A stretch of DNA of 64,000 bases, from positions 101,580 to 165,579 of the forward strand of contig NZ_VRKW01000011.1 of NCBI RefSeq assembly GCF_009746715.1, given 5' to 3'. This DNA is from Ketobacter sp. MCCC 1A13808 (GTDB taxonomy: Bacteria > Pseudomonadota > Gammaproteobacteria > Pseudomonadales > Ketobacteraceae). How positions within the stretch are numbered: position 1 is the first letter of the stretch; each line of letters opens with the position of its first letter. The notes under the pieces were generated by a model, which had not been told where the DNA came from, did not search any database, and saw only the letters and a program-made list of their open reading frames with translations. The position numbers and the translations under genes are program-made. Below, one piece after another: positions 45,903-54,818 of the stretch.

Positions 45903-48248
45903 ATGAGTACAACTAAAACGGAATCTGGCGGTGTCTCTTGCCATGAAGATGGTACGACAACTCCGCCTCATGATCATCATGCACATAAGGCTCATCACCA
46001 CAGTTCAGGAAATAACTCTGGTCCTCAGGAACTGATTATTGAAGGTGCGGGTTGTGCCAGTTGCGTTGGAAAAATTGAGTCGGCGCTAAAGGCGGTGTCC
46101 GGTGTAGAAAATGCCGAGATGAATTTCGCTCAGCGCACTGTGAGTGTGACGGGCAATGCCGATGCTGCTGATCTGGTAAAGGCGGTGGAAAAAGCCGGTT
46201 ACAACGCGAAGCTTGCGGCTGCGGAGAGCGAAGATGATGCGCTCGCAGAAAAAGAAAAGGCGGATCAGGCTTATTACAAACGCCTGATGAAGGAAACCTG
46301 GATAGCCCTTTCCCTGGGTGGGCCGCTAATGGCCTATGCGCTGATTACCGGGGAGGTTAATGTTAATACCACAACCGAGCGGATCGCTTGGCTGATCGTT
46401 GGCATACTCACCTTTGGCGTTTTGTACTTCTCAGGAAAACATTTTTTTGTCGGCGCCTGGAAGTCCTTCCTGAATCATTCTGCCAATATGGACACTTTGA
46501 TTGCGCTGGGTACGGGTACCGCATGGCTGTATTCCATGGTGGTCGTATTTTTCCCCGAGTCGGTTCCAGAACAAGCTCGCCATGTTTACTTTGAGGCCAC
46601 GGCGATCATTATCGGGCTGATCGATCTTGGCCTGGCCCTAGAACTCAAAGCCCGCGGGCGCACATCGGAAGCTATTAAACGGCTGATCGGCCTGCAGGCT
46701 AAGACAGCCAGAGTCATACGCGACGAAAAGGAATTGGATATCGCCATTGAGCAGGTACTGATGGACGATGTGGTGCGTGTACGTCCGGGAGAAAAAATTC
46801 CTGTCGATGGTGAAGTCATAGAAGGCCATACCGCCATTGACGAGTCCATGTTAACGGGTGAACCCATGCCCGTTGAAAAAGCCGTGGGCGACACGGTTGC
46901 AGCGGGCACCATCAATAAAACCGGCTCCATTCTGTTTAAGGCCACTCGTGTCGGCAAAGACACGGCCCTGGCGCAAATTATCAACATGGTCAAACGCGCA
47001 CAGAATTCCAAGCCGCCTATTGGTCGTTTGGCCGATGTGATTTCCGCGTATTTTGTACCCGTCGTAATGATTATCGCCGTCACCAGTGCGTTGGTCTGGC
47101 TCAACTTTGGCCCGAACCCAGCCGTGGCGTTTGCCATCGTATCGGCCACCACGGTACTGATTATCGCCTGTCCCTGTGCGTTGGGTCTGGCAACCCCCAT
47201 GTCGGTGATGGTGGGTGTGGGCAAAGCGGCAGAAGCGGGTGTCCTTATTCGCAACGGCGAAGCCTTGCAAACCGCATCGAAAATATCAGCCATGATTCTG
47301 GATAAAACCGGCACCATTACCCTGGGGGCGCCGAAGGTCACCGATATTTTGGTCGCAGGCGAGCAGGACGAGGACACTATCCTGAAGCTGGCAGCCACGC
47401 TTGAATCGGGTTCTGAACATCCCCTGGCGCTGGCCATTGTCGAGACTGCCCAGGAGAAAGGAATCGAAACCGGGAAAGTCTCCAATTTTAACGCTATCGC
47501 CGGCCACGGCGTGCAAGCGGAAGTGGATGGCAAAACGTTGTTGTTCGGCAATGAGAAACTGATGCGAGAGCGCAATATCGAACTTAGGGATTTCGTTGAA
47601 AAAGCGCAGAGCCTGGCTACCGAGGCTAAGACGCCGATGTATTTCGCCGTGGATAACAAGCTCTCCGCCATTATCGCAGTGGCTGACCCCATCAAAGAAG
47701 ACTCCATTGCTGCCATTAAACGACTGCAGCACAACGGCATTCGCGTTGTAATGCTGACGGGCGACAACCGCGCCACGGCAAAAGCCGTCGCCGAAAAAGC
47801 GGGCATTAAGGAGTTCTTCGCCGAGGTGTTACCGGAAGATAAATCCAAAAAGGTTCAGGAGTTACAGATGGAAGGCGAAGTCGTCGGCATGACAGGCGAC
47901 GGTATCAACGACGCGCCTGCGCTGGCGATTGCCAATGTGGGTTTCGCCATCGGTACGGGCACCGACGTGGCCATAGAAAGTGCCGATATCACCTTGATGC
48001 GCGGATCGCTGCATGGGCTTGCCGATGCCATTGCGGTAAGCAAGGCGACATTACGTAACATCAAACAGAACCTGTTCGGTGCGTTTATTTACAACGTGGC
48101 GGGCGTTCCGGTGGCTGCTGGCATTCTTTATCCCTTGCTTGGGGTGCTTATGAATCCTGTGATTGCGGGTGCCGCGATGGCATTTTCGTCACTCACGGTC
48201 GTTACTAATGCCAACCGGCTGCGCTTGTTCAAAGCACAGGAGCACTAA
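45903..48248 (+). CDS. copA: Cu+-exporting P1B-type ATPase (cluster 2)
   Basis: 781 residues. It differs from the cluster 1 pump by a His-rich N-terminal extension (residues 18-36, '[20 protein letters not shown]'). One HMA domain follows with 'GAGCASC'. Membrane motif '[18 protein letters not shown]' (near 422), 'DKTGTIT' (Asp near 466), 'SGSEHPLA', 'MLTGDN' and 'GDGINDAP' are all present. Long blocks are identical to the pump at 8191-10446, for example '[20 protein letters not shown]', so the two are recent paralogues or independently acquired close relatives. It exports Cu(I) from cytoplasm to periplasm. Confidence 0.93.
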   Translation: MSTTKTESGGVSCHEDGTTTPPHDHHAHKAHHHSSGNNSGPQELIIEGAGCASCVGKIESALKAVSGVENAEMNFAQRTVSVTGNADAADLVKAVEKAGYNAKLAAAESEDDALAEKEKADQAYYKRLMKETWIALSLGGPLMAYALITGEVNVNTTTERIAWLIVGILTFGVLYFSGKHFFVGAWKSFLNHSANMDTLIALGTGTAWLYSMVVVFFPESVPEQARHVYFEATAIIIGLIDLGLALELKARGRTSEAIKRLIGLQAKTARVIRDEKELDIAIEQVLMDDVVRVRPGEKIPVDGEVIEGHTAIDESMLTGEPMPVEKAVGDTVAAGTINKTGSILFKATRVGKDTALAQIINMVKRAQNSKPPIGRLADVISAYFVPVVMIIAVTSALVWLNFGPNPAVAFAIVSATTVLIIACPCALGLATPMSVMVGVGKAAEAGVLIRNGEALQTASKISAMILDKTGTITLGAPKVTDILVAGEQDEDTILKLAATLESGSEHPLALAIVETAQEKGIETGKVSNFNAIAGHGVQAEVDGKTLLFGNEKLMRERNIELRDFVEKAQSLATEAKTPMYFAVDNKLSAIIAVADPIKEDSIAAIKRLQHNGIRVVMLTGDNRATAKAVAEKAGIKEFFAEVLPEDKSKKVQELQMEGEVVGMTGDGINDAPALAIANVGFAIGTGTDVAIESADITLMRGSLHGLADAIAVSKATLRNIKQNLFGAFIYNVAGVPVAAGILYPLLGVLMNPVIAGAAMAFSSLTVVTNANRLRLFKAQEH

Positions 48249-48285
48249 TGGCTATTTCGTCAGAAACCTGTTTAGGAGAGTGGAC

Positions 48286-48639
48286 ATGTTAATCATTAAT
48301 AGTGTTGGCGTTGTTCTGATCGCGCTCATTATATGGTGGTTTTGGTTGTACAAACCCAAAGAGGCAGAGCTGGGTGAAAATGATCTGGTGATTACCGTGG
48401 AAAATGGCACCTATTCACCCTCCCGAATTAAAGTGCCTGTGGGTGAGCCGGTTGAGCTGAAGTTCATACGTAAAGATGAATCACCCTGCTCAGAAACGTT
48501 ACTGATTCCCGAACTGCAAATCAGTGACACCTTGCCCCTCAATAAACTGAAGTCCATACAACTACCTGCACTGAAATCTGGTGAATACGCCTTTCATTGT
48601 CAGATGCAGATGTATCGCGGTCAACTCACGGTGAATTAG
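48286..48639 (+). CDS. Membrane-anchored cupredoxin-like protein (cluster 2)
   Basis: 117 residues, the same length and plan as the one at 10473-10826. One N-terminal helix ('SVGVVLIALIIWWFWLYKPK'), then a cupredoxin with 'DESPCSETLLIPE' and 'YAFHCQMQMYRGQLTV' as probable copper ligands. The frame is open upstream into the ATPase gene, but AGGAGAG before the ATG at 48286 fixes the start. It follows the Cu+ ATPase gene, as in cluster 1, and may accept the exported copper. Confidence 0.87.
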   Translation: MLIINSVGVVLIALIIWWFWLYKPKEAELGENDLVITVENGTYSPSRIKVPVGEPVELKFIRKDESPCSETLLIPELQISDTLPLNKLKSIQLPALKSGEYAFHCQMQMYRGQLTVN

Positions 48640-48676
48640 AGAATGTTCAACAAAGAAAGTAAGGATTGATATCAGT

Positions 48677-49015
48677 ATGAATATTCAAAAAGTGACCGCC
48701 ATTTTTGACGAATTTCGTTTGAAGGACGTAGAAGAAGCACTCATTAGGCATGGGGTTAAAGGCTTCACCCTGCATCCGGTTCGCGGTCGTGGAGAATACT
48801 TCGACAGCTTCAACGAGAATCATTTGATTAAGCACATTCAAATGGAGATTTACGCCAGGTCAGAGCATGCAAATAACATCGCGCAACTGATTGTAGAAAC
48901 GGCGCACGTCAATGCCGATAGCGAAGGGCTGGTTTGTATTATTCCGGTGAATGACTTGCTTTGGATTCATGATAAACGCAGTGCGATAGACAGCGATTTT
49001 CAATTTCATCCGTGA
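48677..49015 (+). CDS. PII-like signalling protein (GlnB fold) in a copper cluster
   Basis: 112 residues. The start 'MNIQKVTAIFDEFRLKDVEE' and T-loop region 'VRGRGEYFDSFNENHLIKHI' fit the PII/GlnB fold, and 'IVETAHVNADSEGLVCIIPV' matches its C-terminal strand. The loop lacks the Tyr-uridylylation context of true GlnB. PII-like proteins occur beside metal RND and other transport genes; proposed roles are sensing a nucleotide or metal and gating a partner. No amtB or glnA is nearby. It lies 8 bases before the DUF2933 gene, so a shared transcript is likely. Confidence 0.8.
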   Translation: MNIQKVTAIFDEFRLKDVEEALIRHGVKGFTLHPVRGRGEYFDSFNENHLIKHIQMEIYARSEHANNIAQLIVETAHVNADSEGLVCIIPVNDLLWIHDKRSAIDSDFQFHP

Positions 49016-49023
49016 GGTGTGAT

Positions 49024-49338
49024 ATGGCAACGCAAAAAACATCATTCTGGTTAACACCCAAAGGACTGGCGGCATTGGGCCTAATTGGTGCTGCCACGTA
49101 TTTTCTGCTGATCGAACACCGCCAGCATGTCTGGCAGTTTTTACCTTTTCTGATTTTGCTGGCATGTCCTTTTATGCATCTTTTCATGCACGGTGGTCAT
49201 GGTGGCCACGGGGGGCATGGTGGGAGCCATCAGCGCCAGGGAGAAGGCCATCAGCATGAGGGTGAGTCAGATCAAGATGCTTACCAGCGTGGATTAGAAG
49301 ATGGGCGCCGGGATAGCGAACATCGGCACCACCATTGA
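49024..49338 (+). CDS. DUF2933 small membrane protein, His/Gly-rich tail
   Basis: 104 residues. One or two membrane helices ('GLAALGLIGAATYFLLIEHR', 'WQFLPFLILLACPFMHLFMH') are followed by a repeated 'GGHGGHGGHGG' run and a His-rich C-terminus ending 'HRHHH'. The 'LLACPFMHLFMH' stretch is the DUF2933 hallmark. Family function is unknown; it recurs with heavy-metal and ICMT-type genes. The His tail suggests metal binding. The ATG at 49024 is used; a GTG at 49012 overlaps the preceding stop. Confidence 0.85.
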   Translation: MATQKTSFWLTPKGLAALGLIGAATYFLLIEHRQHVWQFLPFLILLACPFMHLFMHGGHGGHGGHGGSHQRQGEGHQHEGESDQDAYQRGLEDGRRDSEHRHHH

Positions 49339-49364
49339 CCCGGTAGAAAACAGGAGAACGACAA

Positions 49365-50018
49365 ATGCACGGTGATTCAGCTTATGGTCTCTGGACACTG
49401 GTGATACTGAATTCGGCAATATTTATTTTCTTTGCCTTCAGTTTTGCCAAGCCACAAACAAAAACCGACTGGCGCAGTTTTGGGGCTTTCTCTGCGTTCA
49501 TTATTGCGCTCTTTACCGAGATGTATGGATTTCCGCTGACGATATATTTTCTGTCTGGATGGCTGGCGGAAAAGTACCCAGGAGTGGACTTCCTCTCCCA
49601 TGAAAATGGCCATTTACTGCACACCATGCTCGGGTTTGAAGGTGATCCGCACTTTGATCCGCTGCATATTGCCAGCAATGTACTAATCGTGCTCGGCTTC
49701 TTTCTGCTCGCGTCGGCGTGGAACGTGCTCCACAAAGCGCAACAAACTCACTCCCTGGCGACCACCGGCTGGTATGCCCGCTGCCGTCACCCACAATACA
49801 TTGCTTTCATCATGATTATGTTTGGCTTTCTGTTGCAGTGGCCGACCCTGCCGACATTGGTCATGTTTCCCATATTGGTCGTTGTCTATGTGCGATTGGC
49901 CAAGCGTGAAGAGCGTTTGGCGATTGAGGAATTTGGCGATGTGTATCTTCGCTATATGAAATCGACCCCAGGGTGGGTACCAAAATTTGCTACCGATAAA
50001 GCCGCTTCAACCTACTGA
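49365..50018 (+). CDS. ICMT/PEMT-like membrane methyltransferase
   Basis: 217 residues with about five membrane helices. The C-terminal signature of the isoprenylcysteine carboxyl methyltransferase/phospholipid methyltransferase superfamily is visible: 'GWYARCRHPQYIAFIMIMFG' and 'KREERLAIEEFGDVYLRYMK'. The RHPxY and E-E residues bind AdoMet. The substrate is unknown. Bacterial relatives often sit beside metal efflux genes and DUF2933, which suggests a role in envelope lipid or protein modification during metal stress; this is inference. CAGGAG precedes the ATG. Confidence 0.83.
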   Translation: MHGDSAYGLWTLVILNSAIFIFFAFSFAKPQTKTDWRSFGAFSAFIIALFTEMYGFPLTIYFLSGWLAEKYPGVDFLSHENGHLLHTMLGFEGDPHFDPLHIASNVLIVLGFFLLASAWNVLHKAQQTHSLATTGWYARCRHPQYIAFIMIMFGFLLQWPTLPTLVMFPILVVVYVRLAKREERLAIEEFGDVYLRYMKSTPGWVPKFATDKAASTY

Positions 50019-50028
50019 GGATTTCCTT

Positions 50029-50460
50029 ATGAAACATTCAATGACAACACTGCTTTCCACCATCGTTATTACTTCTGTCATTTCTTTTCCGGTATTTTCA
50101 GAAAACTCCCATGATCACAGTGATAAAAGCCAAGGTGCTGACAGCGGCATGATGATGGGAATGATGAATCATGATCAGATGATGGCGATGCATGATCATA
50201 TGAAAAAAATGCATACCATGATGTCAGAAATAAAAACCGAAACCGACCCTGAGAAGCGAAAAAAATTAATGGATGAACATATGCAGGCTATGCAGGACGG
50301 CATGCAGATGATGAATAAAGGTATGCCGGAGAAAATGGACATGATGAAACGCATGGAGATGATGGAAGAGCGCATGGGTATGATGCAAATGATGATGGGG
50401 CAAATGATGGACCATGAATTAGAGACGAAAAAGTCACCGGTGCATAAACACAAAAAATAA
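50029..50460 (+). CDS. Met-rich secreted protein (cluster 2)
   Basis: About 143 residues. Signal peptide 'TTLLSTIVITSVISFPVFSE', then repeated Met motifs such as 'MMMGMMNHDQMMAMHDHMKK' and 'MMEERMGMMQMMMGQMMDHE', ending in a basic 'KSPVHKHKK'. Met-rich periplasmic proteins bind Cu(I) and Ag(I) weakly and buffer them. The helical charged pattern suggests a coiled coil. It is 10 bases after the methyltransferase gene and closes cluster 2; the next gene is cut by an IS5-family element. Confidence 0.82.
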   Translation: MKHSMTTLLSTIVITSVISFPVFSENSHDHSDKSQGADSGMMMGMMNHDQMMAMHDHMKKMHTMMSEIKTETDPEKRKKLMDEHMQAMQDGMQMMNKGMPEKMDMMKRMEMMEERMGMMQMMMGQMMDHELETKKSPVHKHKK

Positions 50461-50493
50461 GTTGTTGGATTATTTCAGAAAGGTACAGGGCCG

Positions 50494-50574
50494 ATGAGCG
50501 AACATCAATCAGGCATTAACCCGGGATTCGTCACCAGGCATACCCTGAGTCTAAATGGATTAGCAGGCTGTTGA
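50494..50574 (+). pseudogene. 5' fragment of a gene cut by the IS5-family element
   Basis: An ATG at 50494 with CAGGG upstream starts 'MSEHQSGINPGFVTRHTLSL', and the reading frame enters the left inverted repeat of the IS after about 22 codons and stops at 50572. It is in the same direction as cluster 2, so it was probably its next gene. Family not recognised. Confidence 0.4.
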
Positions 50575-50624
50575 AAAACCCTGGATATGCGATCATAACA
50601 CTTTAACTTTGCGAGTCGAGATTC

Positions 50625-51672
50625 ATGCGCGGCGAAATCGATAGTCAGCCAACCCTGTTCAGCTACGTTGACCTGGAGTTGCGAATCCCACAACAACACC
50701 CTATTCGGCTGGTGAGGCAGATCGTTGATAAGGCTGGTAGCGATGGATGGCACCTTCGATGTGATGTATGCCAGTGTCGGTCGCCCCTCCATTCCCCCGG
50801 AGCAACTGATTCGCGCCTTGTTGCTGCAAATTCTCTTTACCATCCGCTCGGAACGGCAGTTGATGGAGCGTCTGGATTACGACCTGATGTTTCGCTGGTT
50901 TGTCGGGCTGCGTATGGACGATCCGGTATGGAATCATTCAGTTTTCTCCAAGAACCGGGATCGGTTACTGGCGCACGATATCGACGAGTTGTTCTTCGAT
51001 GCAATAAAGAAACAGGCCAAAGCGAAGCAGCTGATGTCGCGTGAACACTTCAGTGTGGATGGTACGCTGCTGGATGCCTGTGCCTCGATGAAGTCGTTCA
51101 AACCGAAGGATGGGCCGCGGGATAATGACGATGAGAATTTTCATGGCCAGAAGCGCACGAACACTACCCACGCCTCCACGACAGATCCGGATGCCCGGCT
51201 GTTCCGCAAAGGTAAAGGCAAAGAATCGAAGCTGTGCCATATGGGTCATCTATTGACGGAAAACCGCAACGGCCTGATTGTGGGAACCGAAGTCACTGAA
51301 GCCGGTACGCGCCAGGAGTGGGAAGCGGGGTTGGATTTGCTGGCAGCTCAGGCTATGCACCCGGGCCGAAGTGTCGGGGCCGAGAAGGGATACGACACCT
51401 TTGATTTTGTGGAAGGGTGTCGCGGCTTAAAGATTACACCACACGTGGCGGCGAAGTCACAGCGCAGTGCTATCGACGGCCGCACCACGAGCACACGGGG
51501 TTATCAGATCAGCCAGGTTCGCCGCAAACGGATAGAAGAGTGCTTTGGGTGGATGAAGGATATTGGTCTGATGCGTAAATTGCGCCATAAGGGCCGGGAA
51601 ACGGTTGCCTGGCTGTTTCGGTTTACGGCGGCAGCATACAACATTACAAGGATGAAGCGACTATTGGCGTAA
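50625..51672 (+). pseudogene. IS5-family transposase, frameshifted
   Basis: The ATG at 50625 starts the usual N-terminus ('MRGEIDSQPTLFSYVDLELR', then 'QIVDKA'). Around 50728-50735 the reading must move to another frame, which continues 'LVAMDGTFDVMYASVGRPS' and runs to 51672 with the DDE region ('FSVDGTLLDACASMKSF', 'GAEKGYDTFDFV', 'RKRIEECFGWMKDIG'). A one-base insertion or two-base deletion in AAGGCTGG would explain it. There is no obvious slippery run, so this looks like mutation rather than programmed shifting. The rest of the protein is intact. Confidence 0.8.
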
Positions 51673-51795
51673 AAAACAGCAAGGGGCCACGCATCCATTG
51701 CGTTAGCGCGCATCCTGCGCTCTCGATCGTCACTGATCGGCCTCCTTGCCAGCTGCTCATCCTGAGCAACGCGGTCGATTATGCAGAGCCAGAAC

Positions 51796-51829
51796 TCAGC
51801 TGAATGTGGGAAAACTCACATTCAGCTGA
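51796..51829 (+). terminator. 13-bp hairpin near the right end of the IS5-family element
   Basis: TCAGCTGAATGTG (51796-51808) pairs exactly with CACATTCAGCTGA (51817-51829) across an 8-base loop. It follows the transposase gene by about 120 bases and may stop transcription from passing through the IS. The stretch 51673-51840 holds no gene. Confidence 0.55.
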
Positions 51830-51844
51830 AAAAGTAAGATTTTT

Positions 51845-52327
51845 TCAACAGCCTGCTAATCTACTTTGCTGTTCATCTCGCGATATATCGAGATAGTATT
51901 TGATGATTTGAATACCTGTATCGCAAAGCATCTTTTCAAACGGTACGACCGCTTTCATAAATTGCTTATATTCTTTTTCCGAGCAAAAGCCCATGACTTT
52001 TTCAACGCCCGCTCGGTTATACCAGCTGCGATTCATCAGTACCATTTCCTGCCGACTTGGCAGATGGGCTGTGTAACGTTGGAAGTACCAGCTATTAGTA
52101 TCGCGCTCAGAGGGTTTTCCCAGGGCGACGACTCGCGTTTCCCTCGGGCTTAGATGTTCAGTGATTCGCTTAATGACACCATCTTTTCCGGCGGCGTCCC
52201 GGCCCTCAAATATGACCAGCAGTTGTAGGTTGTTTTTGATGATGTGCCGCTGAAGTTTAACGAGTTGTATTTGTAGCTCTCTGAGCTCCGTTTTATAGGA
52301 TGGCTTTTTCTTCGCTGAACTTGTCAT
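51845..52327 (-). pseudogene. ppk2: Polyphosphate kinase 2 (PPK2), truncated by the IS
   Basis: About 160 residues of a protein that normally has 260-300. The Walker A region 'LLVIFEGRDAAGKDGVIKRI' and 'RETRVVALGKPSERDTNSWY' plus 'MNRSWYNRAGVEKVMGF' are clear PPK2 motifs. The frame ends 'DISRDEQQSRLAGC' where the last codons come from the IS repeat. The missing C-terminal third, including the conserved 'W' and lid segments, is not found on the other side of the IS. It is probably inactive. The IS insertion was accompanied by a deletion. Confidence 0.85.
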
Positions 52328-52393
52328 CACATCACCTTGTTGGTAAATCGATTCAGCCTGTCATACAGGTAGATTATCCGATTTCATATTTCC

Positions 52394-53299
52394 TCAAACC
52401 ACTGCTCTGGTTGACGAATTCACCAGAGGTATGGCGGCTATAACCAGGAAAATACCCAGCCACTGTATTGAAGATAGCGACTCAGCAAAATAGGTGTAAC
52501 CTAAATACAGCCCGAATACAGGCGTTAGAAAACTGTAGACATTGAGTTTGTATAATGGCGCAGTATCCATCAGCCAGAACCACAGAATAAATGGCAGAGC
52601 AGTGCCGGGCAATGCCAGTGCCAGTAAGATCCACACGTAATCCCAGTTCCAACTCAGGGGCGGCAATGAAGTGTTAAAAAAGGCCAATAGCGACAGGGGG
52701 ATAGCCCCCAGTAAGAGCTGGAATCCCATGGCATATAGCACATCGATACGGTTAGCAGACTTCTTCAACAAGAGATTGCTGATCGCTAAACCTGCAGCGG
52801 CAATAACAACATAGGCGATACCGCTCAATGACTGAACATCTGTGGCGAAAAGACTTTCCGCACTGATGACCACAATTCCTGAAAAACCGAGTAGAGTACC
52901 CAGCAGTGCCCGCTTCCCTATGCGTTCGTTCAGAATATGCCAGCCCAGAAGGCCGGCAATTAGAGGTTGTGTGTTGGTGAGTACGGTTGCCAGTCCGGGT
53001 GTGATTAGGCTGCCCGCATAGAACATGCCCCAGAACCCAATACTCGTTGCGGTTAGACCAATGCCAAGGATATAGAGGTAGACTTTAGTGGACTTTGGGA
53101 AAGGTCTACCTAGCATCCAAGCGATGACAATTAAAAAGAAACCCGCAATCGCTGCTCTAAGAAATGCCGTCAACATAATCGGGGCATAGGGTAAACTAAG
53201 GGAGATGAGCGGGAAGCATATTGCCCATAACACCATGGTGAACACAGCGCCACCAGTAATAAATACTTTAGCCGGCATGGGGCGAATCGCTATATCCAC
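52394..53299 (-). CDS. EamA/DMT family transporter
   Basis: 301 residues with ten predicted membrane helices in two EamA repeats ('GAVFTMVLWAICFPLISLSL', 'ALLGTLLGFSGIVVISAESL', 'WLGIFLVIAAIPLV'). Family members move amino acids, nucleosides or drugs; substrate unknown. The start is a GTG at 53299; an ATG seven codons later is possible. The left end of the ISPpu12-like element lies only 29 bases before this start, so its native promoter has probably been separated from it. Confidence 0.85.
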   Translation of the reverse strand: MDIAIRPMPAKVFITGGAVFTMVLWAICFPLISLSLPYAPIMLTAFLRAAIAGFFLIVIAWMLGRPFPKSTKVYLYILGIGLTATSIGFWGMFYAGSLITPGLATVLTNTQPLIAGLLGWHILNERIGKRALLGTLLGFSGIVVISAESLFATDVQSLSGIAYVVIAAAGLAISNLLLKKSANRIDVLYAMGFQLLLGAIPLSLLAFFNTSLPPLSWNWDYVWILLALALPGTALPFILWFWLMDTAPLYKLNVYSFLTPVFGLYLGYTYFAESLSSIQWLGIFLVIAAIPLVNSSTRAVV

Positions 53300-53320
53300 T
53301 GTCTAGCTGCTGGGTCTTTC

Positions 53321-53328
53321 TGGATTCT
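53321..53328 (+). repeat. 8-bp target duplication, left copy (TGGATTCT)
   Basis: TGGATTCT directly precedes the left terminal repeat of the ISPpu12-like element and recurs at 56701-56708 directly after the right one. Eight bases is the usual duplication for ISL3 elements. Confidence 0.9.
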
Positions 53329-53415
53329 GGGTAAGCGGATTAAATGGTTGATCTTACCTTTGCATGAGAGTGAGACAGACCGGCATCTCATCGGATTATC
53401 TGGTTGATGCTTCAC

Positions 53416-53823
53416 CTACTGCTGGTGCATGTTTCCTTCGCTAATTCCAGCAAGAACCCCACACGCCTCAACTTCCCGGTCATCATTGCAACTCGCTCTC
53501 AGTGAAACGAGTTGTTTCTCAAGCGCTTGCAGAGCGGTTATCTGCGACCGCACATGAGAGATGTGATCATCGAGCAAGGCGTTGACGGCGGTACAAGGCT
53601 GATGAGGGTCGTCCTGATAGCTCTGTAGTTCGTGAATCTCAGCCAGTGACAGGCCCAGGATTCTGCAGCGACGGATGAAGGCCAGCCCCTCACCATGCTT
53701 CTCGGTATAGACACGGTAACCGTTGTCCTGCCGATCAGGCGGCGGCAACAAGCCCTGCTGTTCATAGAAGCGGATCGTCTGTGTTTCGACCCCTACCAAC
53801 TGCGCCAACTGACCAATGCGCAT
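53416..53823 (-). CDS. MerR-family Cd/Pb-type regulator of the ISPpu12-like element
   Basis: 135 residues from the ATG at 53823, which has GAGGAGG just upstream. The winged helix is standard ('MRIGQLAQLVGVETQTIRFY', 'DNGYRVY'). Cysteines at 77 ('HQPCTAV'), 112 ('ASCNDD') and 121 ('EACGVL') form the triad seen in the Cd(II)/Pb(II) sensors CadR and PbrR. It is divergent from the transporter gene and should control it from the promoter at 53855. A His-containing end, 'NMHQQ', also resembles CadR. Confidence 0.88.
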   Translation of the reverse strand: MRIGQLAQLVGVETQTIRFYEQQGLLPPPDRQDNGYRVYTEKHGEGLAFIRRCRILGLSLAEIHELQSYQDDPHQPCTAVNALLDDHISHVRSQITALQALEKQLVSLRASCNDDREVEACGVLAGISEGNMHQQ

Positions 53824-53854
53824 CAGCCTCCTCCCCAACGGATTCTTTACTCTA

Positions 53855-53885
53855 TTGACCTTATAGTAGCTTTATAGTTTTAAAT
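53855..53885 (+). promoter_or_regulatory. MerR-type promoter of the ISPpu12-like cargo genes
   Basis: TTGACC (53855-53860) and TTAAAT (53880-53885) are 19 bases apart, with CTTATAG and CTTTATAG words between them. The layout is that of CadR/PbrR-controlled promoters and it lies between the divergent regulator and transporter genes. Confidence 0.6.
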
Positions 53886-53918
53886 GGTACCACAACATTG
53901 TTCAAGTGGAGTCGTATC

Positions 53919-54815
53919 ATGAGCAAATCCTGTGGTGGCGCCTGTGGCGGTGATGCAACGTCCGCAGCGGATACCGATATACAGGCCTCCTCCGAGGCGC
54001 CAGGGAGATGGGTCAGTGTTTATGCCGTGCCGAAGATGGACTGTCCATCAGAAGAACGAATGATTCGCCTAGCCCTGAACGGCTTTGAGGAGATTCGAGC
54101 GCTGTCCTTCGACTTGTCGAACCGCCGGCTGAAGGTCGTGCATGACGGCGAGGTCGAGCCCGTCACCTCGAAACTGAAGACCTTGGGGCTAGGCGCCTCG
54201 CTTCAGGAAACCGTCGCTGCAAATCCGGAGACCATCAAGGCCGCCGAGTTTTCGGCAGCTTCTGCTAAGCAAGAATCCGGGACCCTGCGCTGGTTGCTCG
54301 GCATCAATGCACTTCTGTTCGTGGTGGAAATGACTGCCGGTCTGATCGCCCAGTCCACCGGCCTGATTGGAGAATCCCTGGACAATTTTGCCGATGCGGC
54401 GGTGTACGGGCTTGCCCTTTATGCGGTTGGACATAGCGTGAAAATGCAGGTACGTGCCGCGCATCTTGCTGGTGTACTGCAACTGATCTTGGCTGTGGGC
54501 GTGCTCGTAGAGGTGGTGAGACGCTTTGTATTCGGTAGTGAGCCTGAATCGCTGGTGATGATGGCTATCGCATTCGTCGCATTGATTGCCAATACCAGTT
54601 GTCTGCTGCTCATATCCAAACATCGGGAAGGCGGGGCGCACATGAAGGCAAGCTGGATATTCTCGGCCAACGACGTGGTAATCAACCTGGGGGTCATCAC
54701 CGCCGGCGCCCTGGTCGCGTGGACCGGTTCCAATTATCCGGATCTGATTATCGGCACCATCGCGGGGGGCATTGTACTTAACGGTGCCAGACGCATTTTG
54801 GCGTTGAAGGGTTAA
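53919..54815 (+). CDS. CDF-like cation transporter with N-terminal metal-binding domain
   Basis: About 298 residues. A Cys-rich start ('MSKSCGGACGGD') and an HMA-like domain ('AVPKMDCPSEERMIRLALNG') come first. A CDF-type membrane domain follows with 'GESLDNFADAAVYGLALYAV' and 'FSANDVVINLGVI', the two helices that hold the transport site Asp/Asn residues. There is no long C-terminal dimerisation domain. It is the orf usually found beside merR and lspA in ISPpu12-type elements and is presumed to export or bind divalent metals such as Cd, Pb or Zn. Confidence 0.82.
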   Translation: MSKSCGGACGGDATSAADTDIQASSEAPGRWVSVYAVPKMDCPSEERMIRLALNGFEEIRALSFDLSNRRLKVVHDGEVEPVTSKLKTLGLGASLQETVAANPETIKAAEFSAASAKQESGTLRWLLGINALLFVVEMTAGLIAQSTGLIGESLDNFADAAVYGLALYAVGHSVKMQVRAAHLAGVLQLILAVGVLVEVVRRFVFGSEPESLVMMAIAFVALIANTSCLLLISKHREGGAHMKASWIFSANDVVINLGVITAGALVAWTGSNYPDLIIGTIAGGIVLNGARRILALKG

Positions 54816-54818
54816 ATA

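Larger units (their letters stand above)
50558..51861 (+). mobile_element. IS5-family insertion sequence, complete ends, frameshifted transposase
   Basis: Perfect 21-bp inverted repeats mark both ends (50558-50578 and 51841-51861), with core CAGGCTGTTGAAAAA. If the formal ends are at CAGG (50564) and CCTG (51855), the adjoining tetranucleotides are TTAG on the left and CTAA on the right. Both fit the YTAR target of IS5 elements, yet they differ, so there is no simple target duplication. A strong 13-bp hairpin lies before the right end. Truncated genes lie on both sides. Confidence 0.8.

Noticed and set aside
46586..47848. Long open frame (420 codons) antisense to the cluster 2 Cu+ ATPase
   Set aside because: It mirrors a highly conserved ATPase gene, has Ser/Met-rich low-quality composition and no family resemblance. 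A similar antisense frame lies opposite the cluster 1 ATPase, as expected for a codon-use artefact.
50029..50460. Repeated ATGATG runs suggesting a microsatellite
   Set aside because: They encode the Met-rich protein in frame; no sign of non-coding repeat expansion.
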